Below the pieces are notes generated by a model. It ran no database searches, had not been told where the DNA came from, and worked only from the letters and a program-made list of their open reading frames with translations. Positions 17,021 through 26,080 of a stretch of DNA of 58,438 nucleotides are shown here, piece after piece. Both the position numbers and the translations under genes were made by a program. The stretch comes from Hyphomicrobiales bacterium (GTDB lineage Bacteria > Pseudomonadota > Alphaproteobacteria > Rhizobiales > Rhizobiaceae). Within the stretch, counting starts at the first letter, position 1. Each line of letters opens with the position of its first letter. Where the stretch lies: NCBI GenBank assembly GCA_900469445.1, contig UBXM01000053.1:1-58438 (forward strand). The letters are read 5' to 3'.

Positions 17021-17982
17021 TGGCTGCTCCCGCTGCAAAACAGGAAGGTTTTTACGATTGTCGCGATGCCTGGGCACGCACGATCGAGGAACTTGCCGAA
17101 AACGACCCGCGCATCGTCGCAGTCGTCAATGACTCCGTCGGCTCGTCGAAGCTCGGCGGTTTCCAGAAGAAGTTTCCGGATCGGCTGATCAATGTCGGCA
17201 TTGCCGAGCAGAACATGGTGGGTGTCGGTGCAGGTCTCGCCAATGGCGGGCGCATCCCCTTCGTCTCGGCGGCCGCCTGCTTCCTGACGGGGCGTGCGCT
17301 GGAACAGGTCAAGGCCGATATCGCCTATGCCGGTTTCAACGTGAAGCTCGTCGGTCAATCGTCAGGCGTCGCCTATGGCGAGCTTGGTCCGACGCACCAT
17401 TCGATCGAGGATTTCGCCTGGCTGCGGCCGCTGAGCAATATCACCATGGTGGTCCCGGCCGACAGCTGGGAAACCGCCGAGGCGGTGAAATGGGCAGCAG
17501 CTCATGAGGGCCCTGTTTATATCAGGCTTAGCCGCATGCCGGTGCCTGATCTCGCCGTCGAGAACCGCAAGTTCGAGCCCGGCAAGGCCGAACTCGTTCG
17601 GTCGGGCAGTGACGTCACGATCATTGCCTGCGGTACAATGGTTCATCTGGCGGTCCAAGCTGCGGCGGAACTCGAAGCGGAAGGCATTTCCGCCCGTATC
17701 CTGAACATGGCGACGATCACGCCACTCGATGAAGCCGCGATTTCCGCCGCTGCCAGCGAAACGGGCGCGATCGTCACGGTCGAGGAAGCCAATATTCACG
17801 GCGGCCTCGGTGGCGCGGTCGCGGAACACACCTCTGCCAATCTTCCGGTTCCGGTCGAACGGATGGGCTTTCCGGGCTTCGTGCCGACAGGCTCGGTCGA
17901 ATGGCTGTTCGATCATTTCGGCCTGACGGCCACCGGGATCGCCAGATCCGCACGCAAGGCGATCGGGCGCAAACGGGGATGA
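17020..17982 (+). CDS. Transketolase C-terminal (pyrimidine-binding and C) subunit
   Basis: The 320-aa protein contains the transketolase pyrimidine-binding domain (about 15-185) with the catalytic Glu in NVGIAEQNMVGVGAG, and the C-terminal domain (about 195-310) with the VTVEEANIHGGLGGAVAEH motif. Together with the preceding subunit it rebuilds a full transketolase. The start codon overlaps the previous stop by one base and its own stop overlaps the kinase ATG by four, which shows translational coupling. A deoxyxylulose-phosphate-synthase-like role is unlikely, because both halves are short and the partner is a sugar kinase. Confidence 0.9.
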   Translation: MAAPAAKQEGFYDCRDAWARTIEELAENDPRIVAVVNDSVGSSKLGGFQKKFPDRLINVGIAEQNMVGVGAGLANGGRIPFVSAAACFLTGRALEQVKADIAYAGFNVKLVGQSSGVAYGELGPTHHSIEDFAWLRPLSNITMVVPADSWETAEAVKWAAAHEGPVYIRLSRMPVPDLAVENRKFEPGKAELVRSGSDVTIIACGTMVHLAVQAAAELEAEGISARILNMATITPLDEAAISAAASETGAIVTVEEANIHGGLGGAVAEHTSANLPVPVERMGFPGFVPTGSVEWLFDHFGLTATGIARSARKAIGRKRG

Positions 17983-19457
17983 AGGACGGCGGGAGGGGAG
18001 AGTTTATCATTGCCGTTGACCAGGGGACGACCAATACCAAGGCCATCCTGGTGAATGCTGCAGGGGAGGTCGTCGCCAAGGCTTCGGCACCCCTGACATC
18101 CACCTATCCTCGCCCCGGTTGGGCGGAGCAATCGGCAGAGGATATTTGGGCGACGGTCCAGGCGGTGATCGCCGACATCGTCAAGAATAACAACGTCAAC
18201 ATTGCCGGGCTTGCGATCGCAAACCAGCGCGAGACACTGGTTGTCTGGAATGCCGAGACAGGCAAGCCGATCGCGCCTGCGATCCTGTGGCAATGCCGAC
18301 GTACGGCAAAAGCCTGCGAGGCGCTGATCGCCGGTGGTCACGACCCGGTTGTGGTCAAGGCGACCGGGCTTTCCATCAATGCGCTTTTCCCGGCCTCCAA
18401 ACTGGCCTGGGTCATGGAAAATGTGCCCGAAGCAAAAACGCTCGCCGCGCGCGGCCTTCTCCGTGCCGGTACGGTGGATAGCTGGCTGCTTTACAAGCTG
18501 ACGGGCGGAAAAGAGTTCGCCACCGATCATTCTAATGCATCGCGTACCCAACTGTTCAATACGGGCACGTTGAAATGGGACGAAGGTCTCTGCGACCTGT
18601 TTGGCGTTCCGGTCTCGGCCTTGCCTGACGTGCGTGCCTCGGACAGTCGTTTCGGCGAGATTGCCGAGGGCATGACAGCGTTAAGTGCCGGTGTCCCTAT
18701 CCTTGCCATGATGGGTGATAGCCACGCAGCACTTTACGGTCATCGGGTGCGCGCGCCGGGTCTGGTCAAGGCGACCTATGGCACCGGCTCGTCACTGATG
18801 ACACTGACGCCGACAAGGGTCCTGTCGAAAAACGGACTGTCCAGCACGATCGCCTGGAGCGACCGGCACGGGGTGGCCTATGCGCTCGAAGGCAATATCA
18901 CGGTGTCGGCGCAGGCTGCCGCTTTTGCCGCCGATATGCTTGGCCTGCCTGATGCAAAAGCGCTGTCCGCTCTGGCCCAGACAGTTTCGGATGCAGCCGG
19001 CGTGGTCTTCGTGCCGGCGCTTGCGGGACTGGGTGCCCCCCATTGGAACGACAATGTTTCAGGCACGATTTCCGGCATGACGCTGGCGACAACCCGCGCG
19101 CATCTTGCACGCGCAACGCTCGATGCCATCGTTCTGCAGATATCGGACGTCTTCGTCGCCATGGAAAAGGATCTCGGGACCAGTCTCGGCGGGTTGCTGG
19201 CCGATGGCGGGGCGTCGTCGAATGATTTCCTGATGCAGTTGCAGGCGGATATTCTCGATCGGCCGGTAACGCGCAGCGGGCAGGCGGAAGTCGGTGCGAT
19301 CGGTATCGCGATGATGGCGCTGCAAAGTCTTTACGGAGAGAGGCCGGGTGTCGATGAGACCCGAAGCGCGTTTCAGCCACATGCCGATGCGGCCGTCTGG
19401 CGAGAGGAAGCCAGACGCGGCTGGCAATCGCTGCTCACACAAATGACCACACATTGA
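17979..19457 (+). CDS. FGGY-family carbohydrate kinase
   Basis: This 492-aa kinase resembles glycerol kinase in the N-terminal phosphate loop IAVDQGTTNTKAILV and the IANQRETLVVWN segment, and has the C-terminal GLLADGGASSND ATP-binding motif. It should phosphorylate the ketose made by the upstream isomerase. In the apiose hypothesis this would be D-apulose to apulose 4-phosphate; a polyol or another ketopentose is possible. The chosen ATG overlaps the transketolase stop as ATGA. A stronger GGAGGGGAG stretch lies inside the first codons, followed by no ATG or GTG in frame, so a rare start codon downstream cannot be fully excluded. It ends the operon. Confidence 0.9.
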   Translation: MKDGGRGEFIIAVDQGTTNTKAILVNAAGEVVAKASAPLTSTYPRPGWAEQSAEDIWATVQAVIADIVKNNNVNIAGLAIANQRETLVVWNAETGKPIAPAILWQCRRTAKACEALIAGGHDPVVVKATGLSINALFPASKLAWVMENVPEAKTLAARGLLRAGTVDSWLLYKLTGGKEFATDHSNASRTQLFNTGTLKWDEGLCDLFGVPVSALPDVRASDSRFGEIAEGMTALSAGVPILAMMGDSHAALYGHRVRAPGLVKATYGTGSSLMTLTPTRVLSKNGLSSTIAWSDRHGVAYALEGNITVSAQAAAFAADMLGLPDAKALSALAQTVSDAAGVVFVPALAGLGAPHWNDNVSGTISGMTLATTRAHLARATLDAIVLQISDVFVAMEKDLGTSLGGLLADGGASSNDFLMQLQADILDRPVTRSGQAEVGAIGIAMMALQSLYGERPGVDETRSAFQPHADAAVWREEARRGWQSLLTQMTTH

Positions 19458-19567
19458 GGCTTGGCGTAAAAGTGGACTGCGCAGATAAAAGTGGTGCGTT
19501 TTGCCATTACGGACGGAGCGCATCATTGCCACTTGACCGAGCAATCCGCCTGCCATAGCCTCATCGC
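19458..19567. other. Promoter-bearing gap before the TPP riboswitch
   Basis: This is the 110-nt stretch between the FGGY kinase stop and the riboswitch. I see no gene, and no strong hairpin for terminating the kinase operon. It must hold the promoter of the thi operon; no -35/-10 pair is convincing by eye. Confidence 0.5.
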
Positions 19568-19663
19568 ATTCACCAGGGGTGTCCCGTCAAGGGGCTGAGA
19601 TTCTGCTATCGCGCGCAGTGACCCGTTGAACCTGATCCAGTTCATACTGGCGTAGGGACGGTG
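19568..19663 (+). ncRNA. TPP riboswitch (THI element) controlling thiC
   Basis: The leader carries the conserved THI-box blocks: CAGGGGTG at the 5' stem, GGGCTGAGA (here AAGGGGCTGAGATT), a short variable hairpin, then ACCCGTTGAACCTGATCCAGTTCATACTGGCGTAGGGA with the diagnostic CTGA and GCGTAGGGA elements. It ends about 110 nt before the thiC ATG. TPP binding should reduce expression of the whole thiC-O-S-G-E operon. The start site of thiC lies far enough downstream that the mechanism (termination or start-site masking) cannot be told by eye. Confidence 0.96.
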
Positions 19664-19772
19664 CAAAACGCTGCAGTCATTGCGAATCCATCGCTCGGAT
19701 TCTGATATCGGCGTTCTTCCATCTTTCCGGCTCTAGGACTGGGTCTCCAACCTTAACACTTGGAGCCTCACG

Positions 19773-21608
19773 ATGAATATTGCCGCCAAACCGCAAAGCC
19801 CGACCGTTACCTCGGGTCCCTTTCCTGCCTCCTCAAAAATCCATATCGCGGGACAAAAATACCCCGATCTGCGTGTGCCGATGCGCGAGATCGCGTTGCA
19901 TCCGACGGCGGGAGAACCGCCGGTGACCGTCTATGACAGTTCCGGCCCATACACAGATCCAACCCACATCGTTGCCATCGATAGCGGCCTGCCGCGCCTG
20001 CGCGAAAACTGGGTTTTGGGTCGCGGTGACGTGACCCGTTATGATGGTCGCCATGTCAAACCGGAGGATAACGGCTTTGCCACGGGCGAGCGGCTGACGC
20101 CGGAATTTCCAGTGCGCAATGCGCCGCTGAAGGCTAGTGGAGGTCAGGCCGTCACGCAACTGGCCTATGCCCGCGCCGGTATCATCACGCCGGAAATGGA
20201 ATTTATCGCCATCCGCGAAAACATCGGCCGGCAGGCAGCGAAGGAAGCGCTGGTGAGGGACGGCGAAAGTTTTGGCGCGCATATCCCGGATTACATCACG
20301 CCTGAATTCGTGCGCCGCGAAGTGGCCGAAGGCCGCGCCGTCATCCCGGCCAATATCAACCACCCCGAAGCCGAACCGATGATCATCGGCCGCAATTTTC
20401 TGGTCAAGATCAACGCCAATATCGGCAATTCCGCCGTCACCTCCTCCATGGCGGAAGAGGTTGAAAAGATGGTCTGGGCGATCCGCTGGGGCGCCGATAC
20501 GGTCATGGACCTGTCGACCGGCCGCAACATCCACAATATCCGCGAATGGATCATCCGCAATGCGCCGGTGCCGATAGGCACGGTGCCGCTTTATCAGGCG
20601 CTGGAGAAGGTGAACGGCATTGCCGAGGACCTGTCCTGGGAAGTCTATCGCGATACGCTGATCGAACAGGCCGAACAGGGCGTCGATTATTTCACCATCC
20701 ATGCCGGCGTGCGGCTTTCCTATATCCATCTCACCGTCAACCGCGTCACCGGCATTGTTTCGCGCGGCGGTTCGATCATGGCCAAGTGGTGTCTGCATCA
20801 CCACCGCGAAAGTTTTCTCTACGAGCACTTTGACGAGATCTGCGACATCGCCCGCGCCTATGACGTGACCTTTTCGCTGGGCGACGGTCTGCGTCCCGGC
20901 TCGATCGCCGATGCCAACGATGCCGCCCAGTTCGCCGAACTGGAGACGCTGGGGGAGCTGACAAAGATCGCCTGGGAGAAGGATTGCCAGGTGATGATCG
21001 AAGGGCCGGGTCATGTGCCGATGCACAAGATCAAGGAAAACATGGACAAGCAGCTGAAGACCTGCGGCGAGGCGCCGTTTTATACGCTTGGCCCGCTGAC
21101 CACCGATATCGCCCCCGGTTACGACCACATCACCTCGGCGATCGGGGCTGCGATGATCGGATGGTTCGGCACGGCCATGCTGTGTTACGTCACGCCGAAG
21201 GAACATCTCGGCTTGCCCGACCGCGACGACGTGAAAACCGGCGTCATCACCTACAAGATCGCCGCCCATGCCGCCGATCTCGCCAAGGGGCATCCGGGTG
21301 CGCAGATGCGCGATGATGCGCTCTCGCGTGCGCGGTTCGAATTCCGCTGGGAGGATCAGTTCAACCTCTCGCTCGACCCGGATACGGCGCGCAGTTTTCA
21401 CGATGAAACCCTGCCCAAGGACGCGCATAAGGTGGCGCATTTCTGCTCCATGTGCGGCCCAAAGTTCTGCTCGATGCGAATTTCCCACGATATCCGAGCC
21501 GAAGCCCAGAAAGAGGGGCTGGAGGCGATGGCGGCAAAATATCGCGATGGTGGCGATCTCTACATGCCGGTCGAAAATATGATGGCCGATGTACGGGGAG
21601 ACGCCTGA
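19773..21608 (+). CDS. thiC: Phosphomethylpyrimidine synthase ThiC
   Basis: The 611-aa protein matches ThiC throughout. The C-terminal [4Fe-4S] motif CxxCxxxxC is formed by C558, C561 and C566 (FCSMCGPKFC). It is a radical-SAM enzyme that converts aminoimidazole ribotide to hydroxymethylpyrimidine phosphate. It follows the TPP riboswitch and overlaps the thiO start by one base. The order thiC-thiO-thiS-thiG-thiE is the one described for Rhizobium etli and relatives. Confidence 0.98.
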   Translation: MNIAAKPQSPTVTSGPFPASSKIHIAGQKYPDLRVPMREIALHPTAGEPPVTVYDSSGPYTDPTHIVAIDSGLPRLRENWVLGRGDVTRYDGRHVKPEDNGFATGERLTPEFPVRNAPLKASGGQAVTQLAYARAGIITPEMEFIAIRENIGRQAAKEALVRDGESFGAHIPDYITPEFVRREVAEGRAVIPANINHPEAEPMIIGRNFLVKINANIGNSAVTSSMAEEVEKMVWAIRWGADTVMDLSTGRNIHNIREWIIRNAPVPIGTVPLYQALEKVNGIAEDLSWEVYRDTLIEQAEQGVDYFTIHAGVRLSYIHLTVNRVTGIVSRGGSIMAKWCLHHHRESFLYEHFDEICDIARAYDVTFSLGDGLRPGSIADANDAAQFAELETLGELTKIAWEKDCQVMIEGPGHVPMHKIKENMDKQLKTCGEAPFYTLGPLTTDIAPGYDHITSAIGAAMIGWFGTAMLCYVTPKEHLGLPDRDDVKTGVITYKIAAHAADLAKGHPGAQMRDDALSRARFEFRWEDQFNLSLDPDTARSFHDETLPKDAHKVAHFCSMCGPKFCSMRISHDIRAEAQKEGLEAMAAKYRDGGDLYMPVENMMADVRGDA

Positions 21609-22594
21609 TGTCTCTCTTTCTCGTCAAGGGGGCCGGCGTTGCCGGACTTGCCGTCGCTTATGAATTGCTGAGGCGCGGCGAAGACGTCGATATCGTCGAT
21701 TTTCAGGATACGGTGGGTCAAGGCGCCTCGTTTTTCGCCGGCGGCATGCTCGCTCCCTATTGCGAAAGGGAAGCGGCGGAAGAGGTCGTGCTCACGCTCG
21801 GGCTCGATGCCGCCGAATGGTGGGATAAGGCGGTGCCGGGTGCAGTCATCCGTAACGGCACGCTGGTGGTGGCGCAGCCGCGCGATCTCTCCGATCTCAC
21901 CCGTTTCGCCTCCCGAACGACGGGCCATTCCTGGCTGGGCCGAGAGGACATCGCCACACTGGAGCCTTCGCTTGCTGGTCGTTTCGACAAGGCGCTGTTT
22001 TTCGAAAACGAAGCGCATCTCGATCCGCGCTTGGCATTGACGGGTCTGGCCAAGGCGATCGGCAACCTTGGTGGGCTGTTCCATCTGGGCTGGGGGCCGC
22101 CACCGAAAAAGAACTATACGGCCGTGCTCGATTGCACCGGTCCGGCGGCGATCCCGCATATTCCGGGTCTGCGCGGTGTGCGTGGCGAAATGCTCTATCT
22201 CGAAACCAGCGAAGTGGCGTTGTCGCGACCGGTGCGCATGCTGCATCCGCGCCACCCGATCTATGTCGTTCCGCGCGACGATCACCGTTTCATGGTCGGC
22301 GCAACGATGATCGAGACGGATGATGACGGGCCGATTTCGGCCCGCTCGCTGATGGAATTGCTCAATGCCGCCTATGCGCTGCATCCTGCCTTTGGCGAGG
22401 CGCGGGTGGTCGAAACCGGTGTCGGCATCCGCCCCGCCTTTGCTGACAATGTGCCGCGCGTTGTGGAGACGGAGGAGGGGCTGGCGATCGCCGGCATGCA
22501 TCGCCACGGTTTTCTGCTGGCCCCGGCCATGGCGAGAAAGGCGGCCACTCGGCTTTCCAACGGTGCCGGCCTTCGCGAGGAGATAATCGCATGA
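21608..22594 (+). CDS. thiO: Glycine oxidase ThiO
   Basis: From the ATG overlapping the thiC stop this is a 328-aa FAD-dependent oxidoreductase. It begins with a dinucleotide-binding fold, VKGAGVAGLAVAYELLRRG, and includes the Gly-rich FFAGGMLAPYCE and the C-terminal IAGMHRHGFLLAPAMA segment typical of the DAO family. It oxidises glycine to dehydroglycine for the thiazole moiety, the aerobic alternative to ThiH. It overlaps thiS by four bases. The protein is slightly shorter than many ThiO but has no visible defect. Confidence 0.93.
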   Translation: MSLFLVKGAGVAGLAVAYELLRRGEDVDIVDFQDTVGQGASFFAGGMLAPYCEREAAEEVVLTLGLDAAEWWDKAVPGAVIRNGTLVVAQPRDLSDLTRFASRTTGHSWLGREDIATLEPSLAGRFDKALFFENEAHLDPRLALTGLAKAIGNLGGLFHLGWGPPPKKNYTAVLDCTGPAAIPHIPGLRGVRGEMLYLETSEVALSRPVRMLHPRHPIYVVPRDDHRFMVGATMIETDDDGPISARSLMELLNAAYALHPAFGEARVVETGVGIRPAFADNVPRVVETEEGLAIAGMHRHGFLLAPAMARKAATRLSNGAGLREEIIA

Positions 22595-22788
22595 ATTTTA
22601 TCGTCAACGGAGAAAAACAGGTTCTGGAGACTGCCACGCTCGCGGACCTGCTTCAGGCCTTGGAATACGAAGGCGAGTGGCTCGCCACCGCCGTCAATGG
22701 CGATCTCGTGCATCGCGAGGATCGTGCCGATACGCGCCTCGCAGACGGCGACCGGATCGAAATTCTTTCCCCCATGCAGGGAGGCTGA
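22591..22788 (+). CDS. thiS: Sulfur carrier protein ThiS
   Basis: The 65-aa ubiquitin-like protein ends in the diagnostic C-terminal Gly-Gly (ILSPMQGG), which is adenylated and thiocarboxylated to donate sulfur to ThiG. No ThiF or MoeB-like activating enzyme gene is in this operon, so the adenylating enzyme must be encoded elsewhere. The ATG overlaps the thiO stop and the stop lies three nt before thiG. Confidence 0.96.
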   Translation: MNFIVNGEKQVLETATLADLLQALEYEGEWLATAVNGDLVHREDRADTRLADGDRIEILSPMQGG

Positions 22789-22791
22789 ACC

Positions 22792-23565
22792 ATGCTGACA
22801 CTTTACGATACCGAATTGTCCTCGCGGCTGCTGCTCGGCACGGCGCGTTATCCTTCTCCGGCAGTGCTTTCAGAAGCAGTCAAACGCTCCGGTGCGGGCA
22901 TCGTCACCGTCTCGCTTCGCCGCGAAACGTCTGGCGGCAAGACCGGCGGCGCGTTTTTCGAGCTGATCCGTGAGCTGGGTGTGCGCATCCTGCCCAACAC
23001 GGCCGGATGCCATAGCGCCTCGGAAGCGGTGCTGACCGCAAAAATGGCCCGCGAAGTGTTTGGCACCAACTGGATCAAGCTCGAAGTCATCGGCCATCAT
23101 GACAGCCTCCAGCCGGATGTTTTCGAATTGGTGGAAGCGGCGCGAGTTCTCACCGATGAGGGGTTTGAGGTGTTCCCCTACACGACTGACGATCTGATCG
23201 TCGGGGAAAAGCTGCTGGTGGCGGGGTGCCGCGTGCTGATGCCCTGGTGCGCGCCGATCGGTTCCGCGGCGGGGCCGCGCAATCCTTCGGCGCTCGTGGC
23301 GATGCGGGCCGCTTTTCCCGATATTCCGCTGATCGTCGATGCCGGTCTCGGCCGGCCGTCGCATGCGGCCACGGTCATGGAACTGGGCTATGACGCCGTG
23401 CTGCTCAACACCGCTGTCGCCATGGCCGGTGATCCGCCGGCCATGGCCGAGGCTTTTGCCAAGGCGACGGACGCGGGCAGGCTGGCTTATCTCGCCGGCA
23501 TGCTGGAGCCACGCGACATGGCAGTGCCTTCGACGCCGGTCATAGGCAAGGCGGTGTTTTCATGA
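22792..23565 (+). CDS. thiG: Thiazole synthase ThiG
   Basis: The 257-aa TIM-barrel enzyme condenses 1-deoxyxylulose 5-phosphate, dehydroglycine and ThiS thiocarboxylate into the thiazole phosphate. The Schiff-base lysine lies in NWIKLEVIG. The conserved LPNTAGCHSASEAV, GCRVLMPWCAPIGS and DAGLGRPSHAATVMELGYDAVLLNTAVA segments are all present. It is coupled to thiE by a four-base ATGA overlap. Confidence 0.97.
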   Translation: MLTLYDTELSSRLLLGTARYPSPAVLSEAVKRSGAGIVTVSLRRETSGGKTGGAFFELIRELGVRILPNTAGCHSASEAVLTAKMAREVFGTNWIKLEVIGHHDSLQPDVFELVEAARVLTDEGFEVFPYTTDDLIVGEKLLVAGCRVLMPWCAPIGSAAGPRNPSALVAMRAAFPDIPLIVDAGLGRPSHAATVMELGYDAVLLNTAVAMAGDPPAMAEAFAKATDAGRLAYLAGMLEPRDMAVPSTPVIGKAVFS

Positions 23566-24188
23566 GGCTCGATCCCTTTTATCTCATCGTCGATAGCGCC
23601 GACTGGATCGAGCGGCTGGTGCCCTTGGGCGTCAAGCTGGTTCAGTTGCGTGTGAAAGATCGACCGGAAGCGGAACTTCGGCAGGAGATCCGACGGTCGA
23701 AAGCTGTGTGCCTCGCCTATGGCTGCCAGCTGATCGTCAACGACTACTGGCAACTGGCGATCGAGGAGGCATGCGATTTCATCCATCTCGGTCAGGAGGA
23801 TCTGGCCGATGCTGATCTCGATGCGATCCGTAGAGCCGGATTGAAACTCGGCGTGTCCACCCACGACGTTGCCGAACTTGATACCGCGCTCGCGGTGACG
23901 CCGGATTATGTGGCGCTTGGTCCCCTCTGGCCGACGATCCTCAAAAAGATGGAGTGGCAGCCGCAGGGTGTTGAGCGCGTCGCCGATTGGAAACGCCGCA
24001 TCGGCACGCTTCCGCTCGTCGCCATCGGAGGGATAACGGCCGAGCGTGCGCCATTGGTGCTTGATCAGGGGGCGACAGCTGCCGCCGTCGTTACCGACAT
24101 AACGCTGCATCAAAACCCGGAAATGCGCACCCGGCAGTGGTTGGCCGCCACGGCAAGGTGGCGAGAGACGTTGGCTGTCGCGCCCTGA
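23562..24188 (+). CDS. thiE: Thiamine-phosphate synthase ThiE
   Basis: The 208-aa TIM-barrel protein joins hydroxymethylpyrimidine diphosphate to thiazole phosphate. It keeps VKLVQLRVKD, the LIVNDYWQLA segment, DFIHLGQEDL and the phosphate loop VAIGGITAERAPLVLDQGA. The usual GPxFxTxTK loop is GPLWPTILKK here, a known variant in alphaproteobacteria. It closes the thi operon. ThiD is not present nearby. Confidence 0.95.
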   Translation: MRLDPFYLIVDSADWIERLVPLGVKLVQLRVKDRPEAELRQEIRRSKAVCLAYGCQLIVNDYWQLAIEEACDFIHLGQEDLADADLDAIRRAGLKLGVSTHDVAELDTALAVTPDYVALGPLWPTILKKMEWQPQGVERVADWKRRIGTLPLVAIGGITAERAPLVLDQGATAAAVVTDITLHQNPEMRTRQWLAATARWRETLAVAP

Positions 24189-24394
24189 CGCTGGTCGCGC
24201 GGTCGTAGTGTCCGTTGAGGTCGGTACGCGCGCGGCCCCGAATTCTGTCATGAAAGCTTTAAGGGACGGCAATAGAAGCGGTGCCGATCGGTTCGGTGTG
24301 CATGGCTGTGCAATGGTCGATCGGCATCGCCCGTTCAAGACAGGATCGGGTCAGTAACCCGTCGTGACAACCAGCAGATTGACCGGAGTTTTTT

Positions 24395-25228
24395 GTGACC
24401 GCTCCAATCCATATCGAGCGTAACGGCCACCGCACGTGGCTCAAATGGCATCGCGGCCGCCGCCGTCTGTCCGATCCCGTGTTTACCGGAGAACGCATCG
24501 TCGAGGCCATGCGCCTCGGAGCAAGTGTCGAAGTCGATCTCGTCATTCATGCCGATCATGGCTGCGCGGTGCTGCACGACCTGGAACTTGATCGCGAAAC
24601 GACGGGTCACGGAAGGGTGCGCGATACCGCTGCCGCCACTCTGCGGCAGCTTCACCTGCGTGACAACGAAGGTCGGCCTGTCCCTGCAAAGGTCATGCTG
24701 CTTGAAGATCTGTGCGCGCTTCTGGCACGCGAAGGTGTCCATCAGGATGCATTGCTCCAGCTCGATTTCAAGGAAGATCTGCAGGCTCTCACCCCGCAAG
24801 TTGTCTCCGGTTTCGGAGCAAGCGTTTCTCCGCTCATCGGCTCGCTGATCCTGTCCGGCGGCGATTTCGACGCCATCGCCACGCTGGCCGGGACGGCTCC
24901 CGGCATCGCGACCGGCTATGACCCCTGCTACGGAGAGAGCCTCGCCCGACTTCAGGCAACCGGCGATTACCGCGGTTTCATCGAGCAGGCGCTGGTTACC
25001 GCGCCCGATGCCAGGATGATCTATCTCGCCTATGACATCATTCTTGCGGCCGAAGGTGTCGGCATCGATATCGTTGCTCCGATCCACGCCACTGGGCGGC
25101 GCGTCGATGCCTGGACGATCAATCACGTCACCCCTGAGACGATTGCCCAGGTCGAACGTCTCTTGCAGCTCAAGGTCGATCAGATCACCACAGACGACCC
25201 GGAAGGGTTAGCCAAGGCCATCAGTTAA
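24395..25228 (+). CDS. Glycerophosphodiester phosphodiesterase family protein
   Basis: The 277-aa protein begins with a GTG. It matches the GDPD superfamily: an HRG motif in KWHRGR, the metal-binding VEVDLVIHADHGCAVLHDLELDRETTG region and LQLDFKEDL. It likely hydrolyses glycerophosphodiesters to glycerol 3-phosphate and an alcohol in the cytoplasm, since there is no signal peptide. Its stop overlaps the start of an inositol-monophosphatase gene by one base, so the pair may process glycerophosphoinositol or a related diester. No transporter gene adjoins. The 206-nt region before it holds one perfect Pho half-site. Confidence 0.8.
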   Translation: MTAPIHIERNGHRTWLKWHRGRRRLSDPVFTGERIVEAMRLGASVEVDLVIHADHGCAVLHDLELDRETTGHGRVRDTAAATLRQLHLRDNEGRPVPAKVMLLEDLCALLAREGVHQDALLQLDFKEDLQALTPQVVSGFGASVSPLIGSLILSGGDFDAIATLAGTAPGIATGYDPCYGESLARLQATGDYRGFIEQALVTAPDARMIYLAYDIILAAEGVGIDIVAPIHATGRRVDAWTINHVTPETIAQVERLLQLKVDQITTDDPEGLAKAIS

Positions 25229-26037
25229 TGACAATCAACTACAGCACCGTTCTCGACCACATGGTCGCCACCGCTCGCGAAGCGGGCGCCTTGACCCTCG
25301 AGCATTTCAAGCGCTTCCGTGATATCGAAATCGGCATCAAGGGGCCGGGCGATTTCGTCTCCGACGCCGACAGGGAATCCGAGACGCTGATCCGCAATCG
25401 TCTGTTGTCCCGTTACCCCTTCGGCCTCACCGGGGAGGAATTCGCGCCGGTGGAAGGGGCGGATGACGGTCATCGGTGGCTGGTCGATCCCATCGATGGC
25501 ACCACCAATTTCATCTATGGTCAGCATTACACGATCACGATCTCTTTGCGTCGCGGCAATGAGACGATCTGCGGACTGGTGTATAATCCGGTTTCGAACG
25601 AGATGTTCACGGCGATCAAGGGCGAGGGAGCCTATCTCAACGGCACACGCCTTCAGGTCAGCGCCAGCAGCGATGTCGGGCTGATGTGCGTCGGCACGGG
25701 GCTGCCCACTCCCAACCTGTCGCTGCATCCGGGAGCCTACCAGAGGCTCGATCAGATCCGCGCGCCGATCGGTGCAGTGCGTATCCTCGGAAGTGCAGCC
25801 AATTCCTGCGCCTATGTCGCCTGTGGCAGGCTTACCGGCTATTACGAGGAGACCGGTTTCGTCGATACGGCAGCCGGCATCCTTCTTGTCCAGGAAGCTG
25901 GCGGCATCGTCAGCGACTGGTGGGGACGCGGCCCGGAAGTCTATGAAAAGACCGGCACACTGATCGTCGCCAATGCGGCAACCCACGCCTATCTGATCGA
26001 GAACCTGCGCGGCGTTCCGCCCAAGAACCCGGTATAG
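25228..26037 (+). CDS. Inositol-monophosphatase family protein
   Basis: This 269-aa protein shows the IMPase/SuhB fold with the metal sites GEEF, VDPIDGTTNFIYG and the C-terminal VDTAAGILLVQEAGG (the usual WDxAAG has Val for Trp). It is a Mg-dependent, Li-sensitive type of phosphatase. Substrates in the family include inositol 1-phosphate, fructose 1,6-bisphosphate and 3'-phosphoadenosine 5'-phosphate. Coupling to the GDPD gene suggests inositol phosphate released from glycerophosphoinositol. It is convergent with poxB, 43 nt apart. Confidence 0.88.
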   Translation: MTINYSTVLDHMVATAREAGALTLEHFKRFRDIEIGIKGPGDFVSDADRESETLIRNRLLSRYPFGLTGEEFAPVEGADDGHRWLVDPIDGTTNFIYGQHYTITISLRRGNETICGLVYNPVSNEMFTAIKGEGAYLNGTRLQVSASSDVGLMCVGTGLPTPNLSLHPGAYQRLDQIRAPIGAVRILGSAANSCAYVACGRLTGYYEETGFVDTAAGILLVQEAGGIVSDWWGRGPEVYEKTGTLIVANAATHAYLIENLRGVPPKNPV

Positions 26038-26080
26038 GTCTTCGCGACGAAGGATCGCAGACGACCGATCCTTGCACTGG

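Noticed and set aside
19833..21488. 551-codon minus-strand frame across thiC
   Set aside because: It is antisense to thiC, which has an intact iron-sulfur motif, and has no domain of its own.
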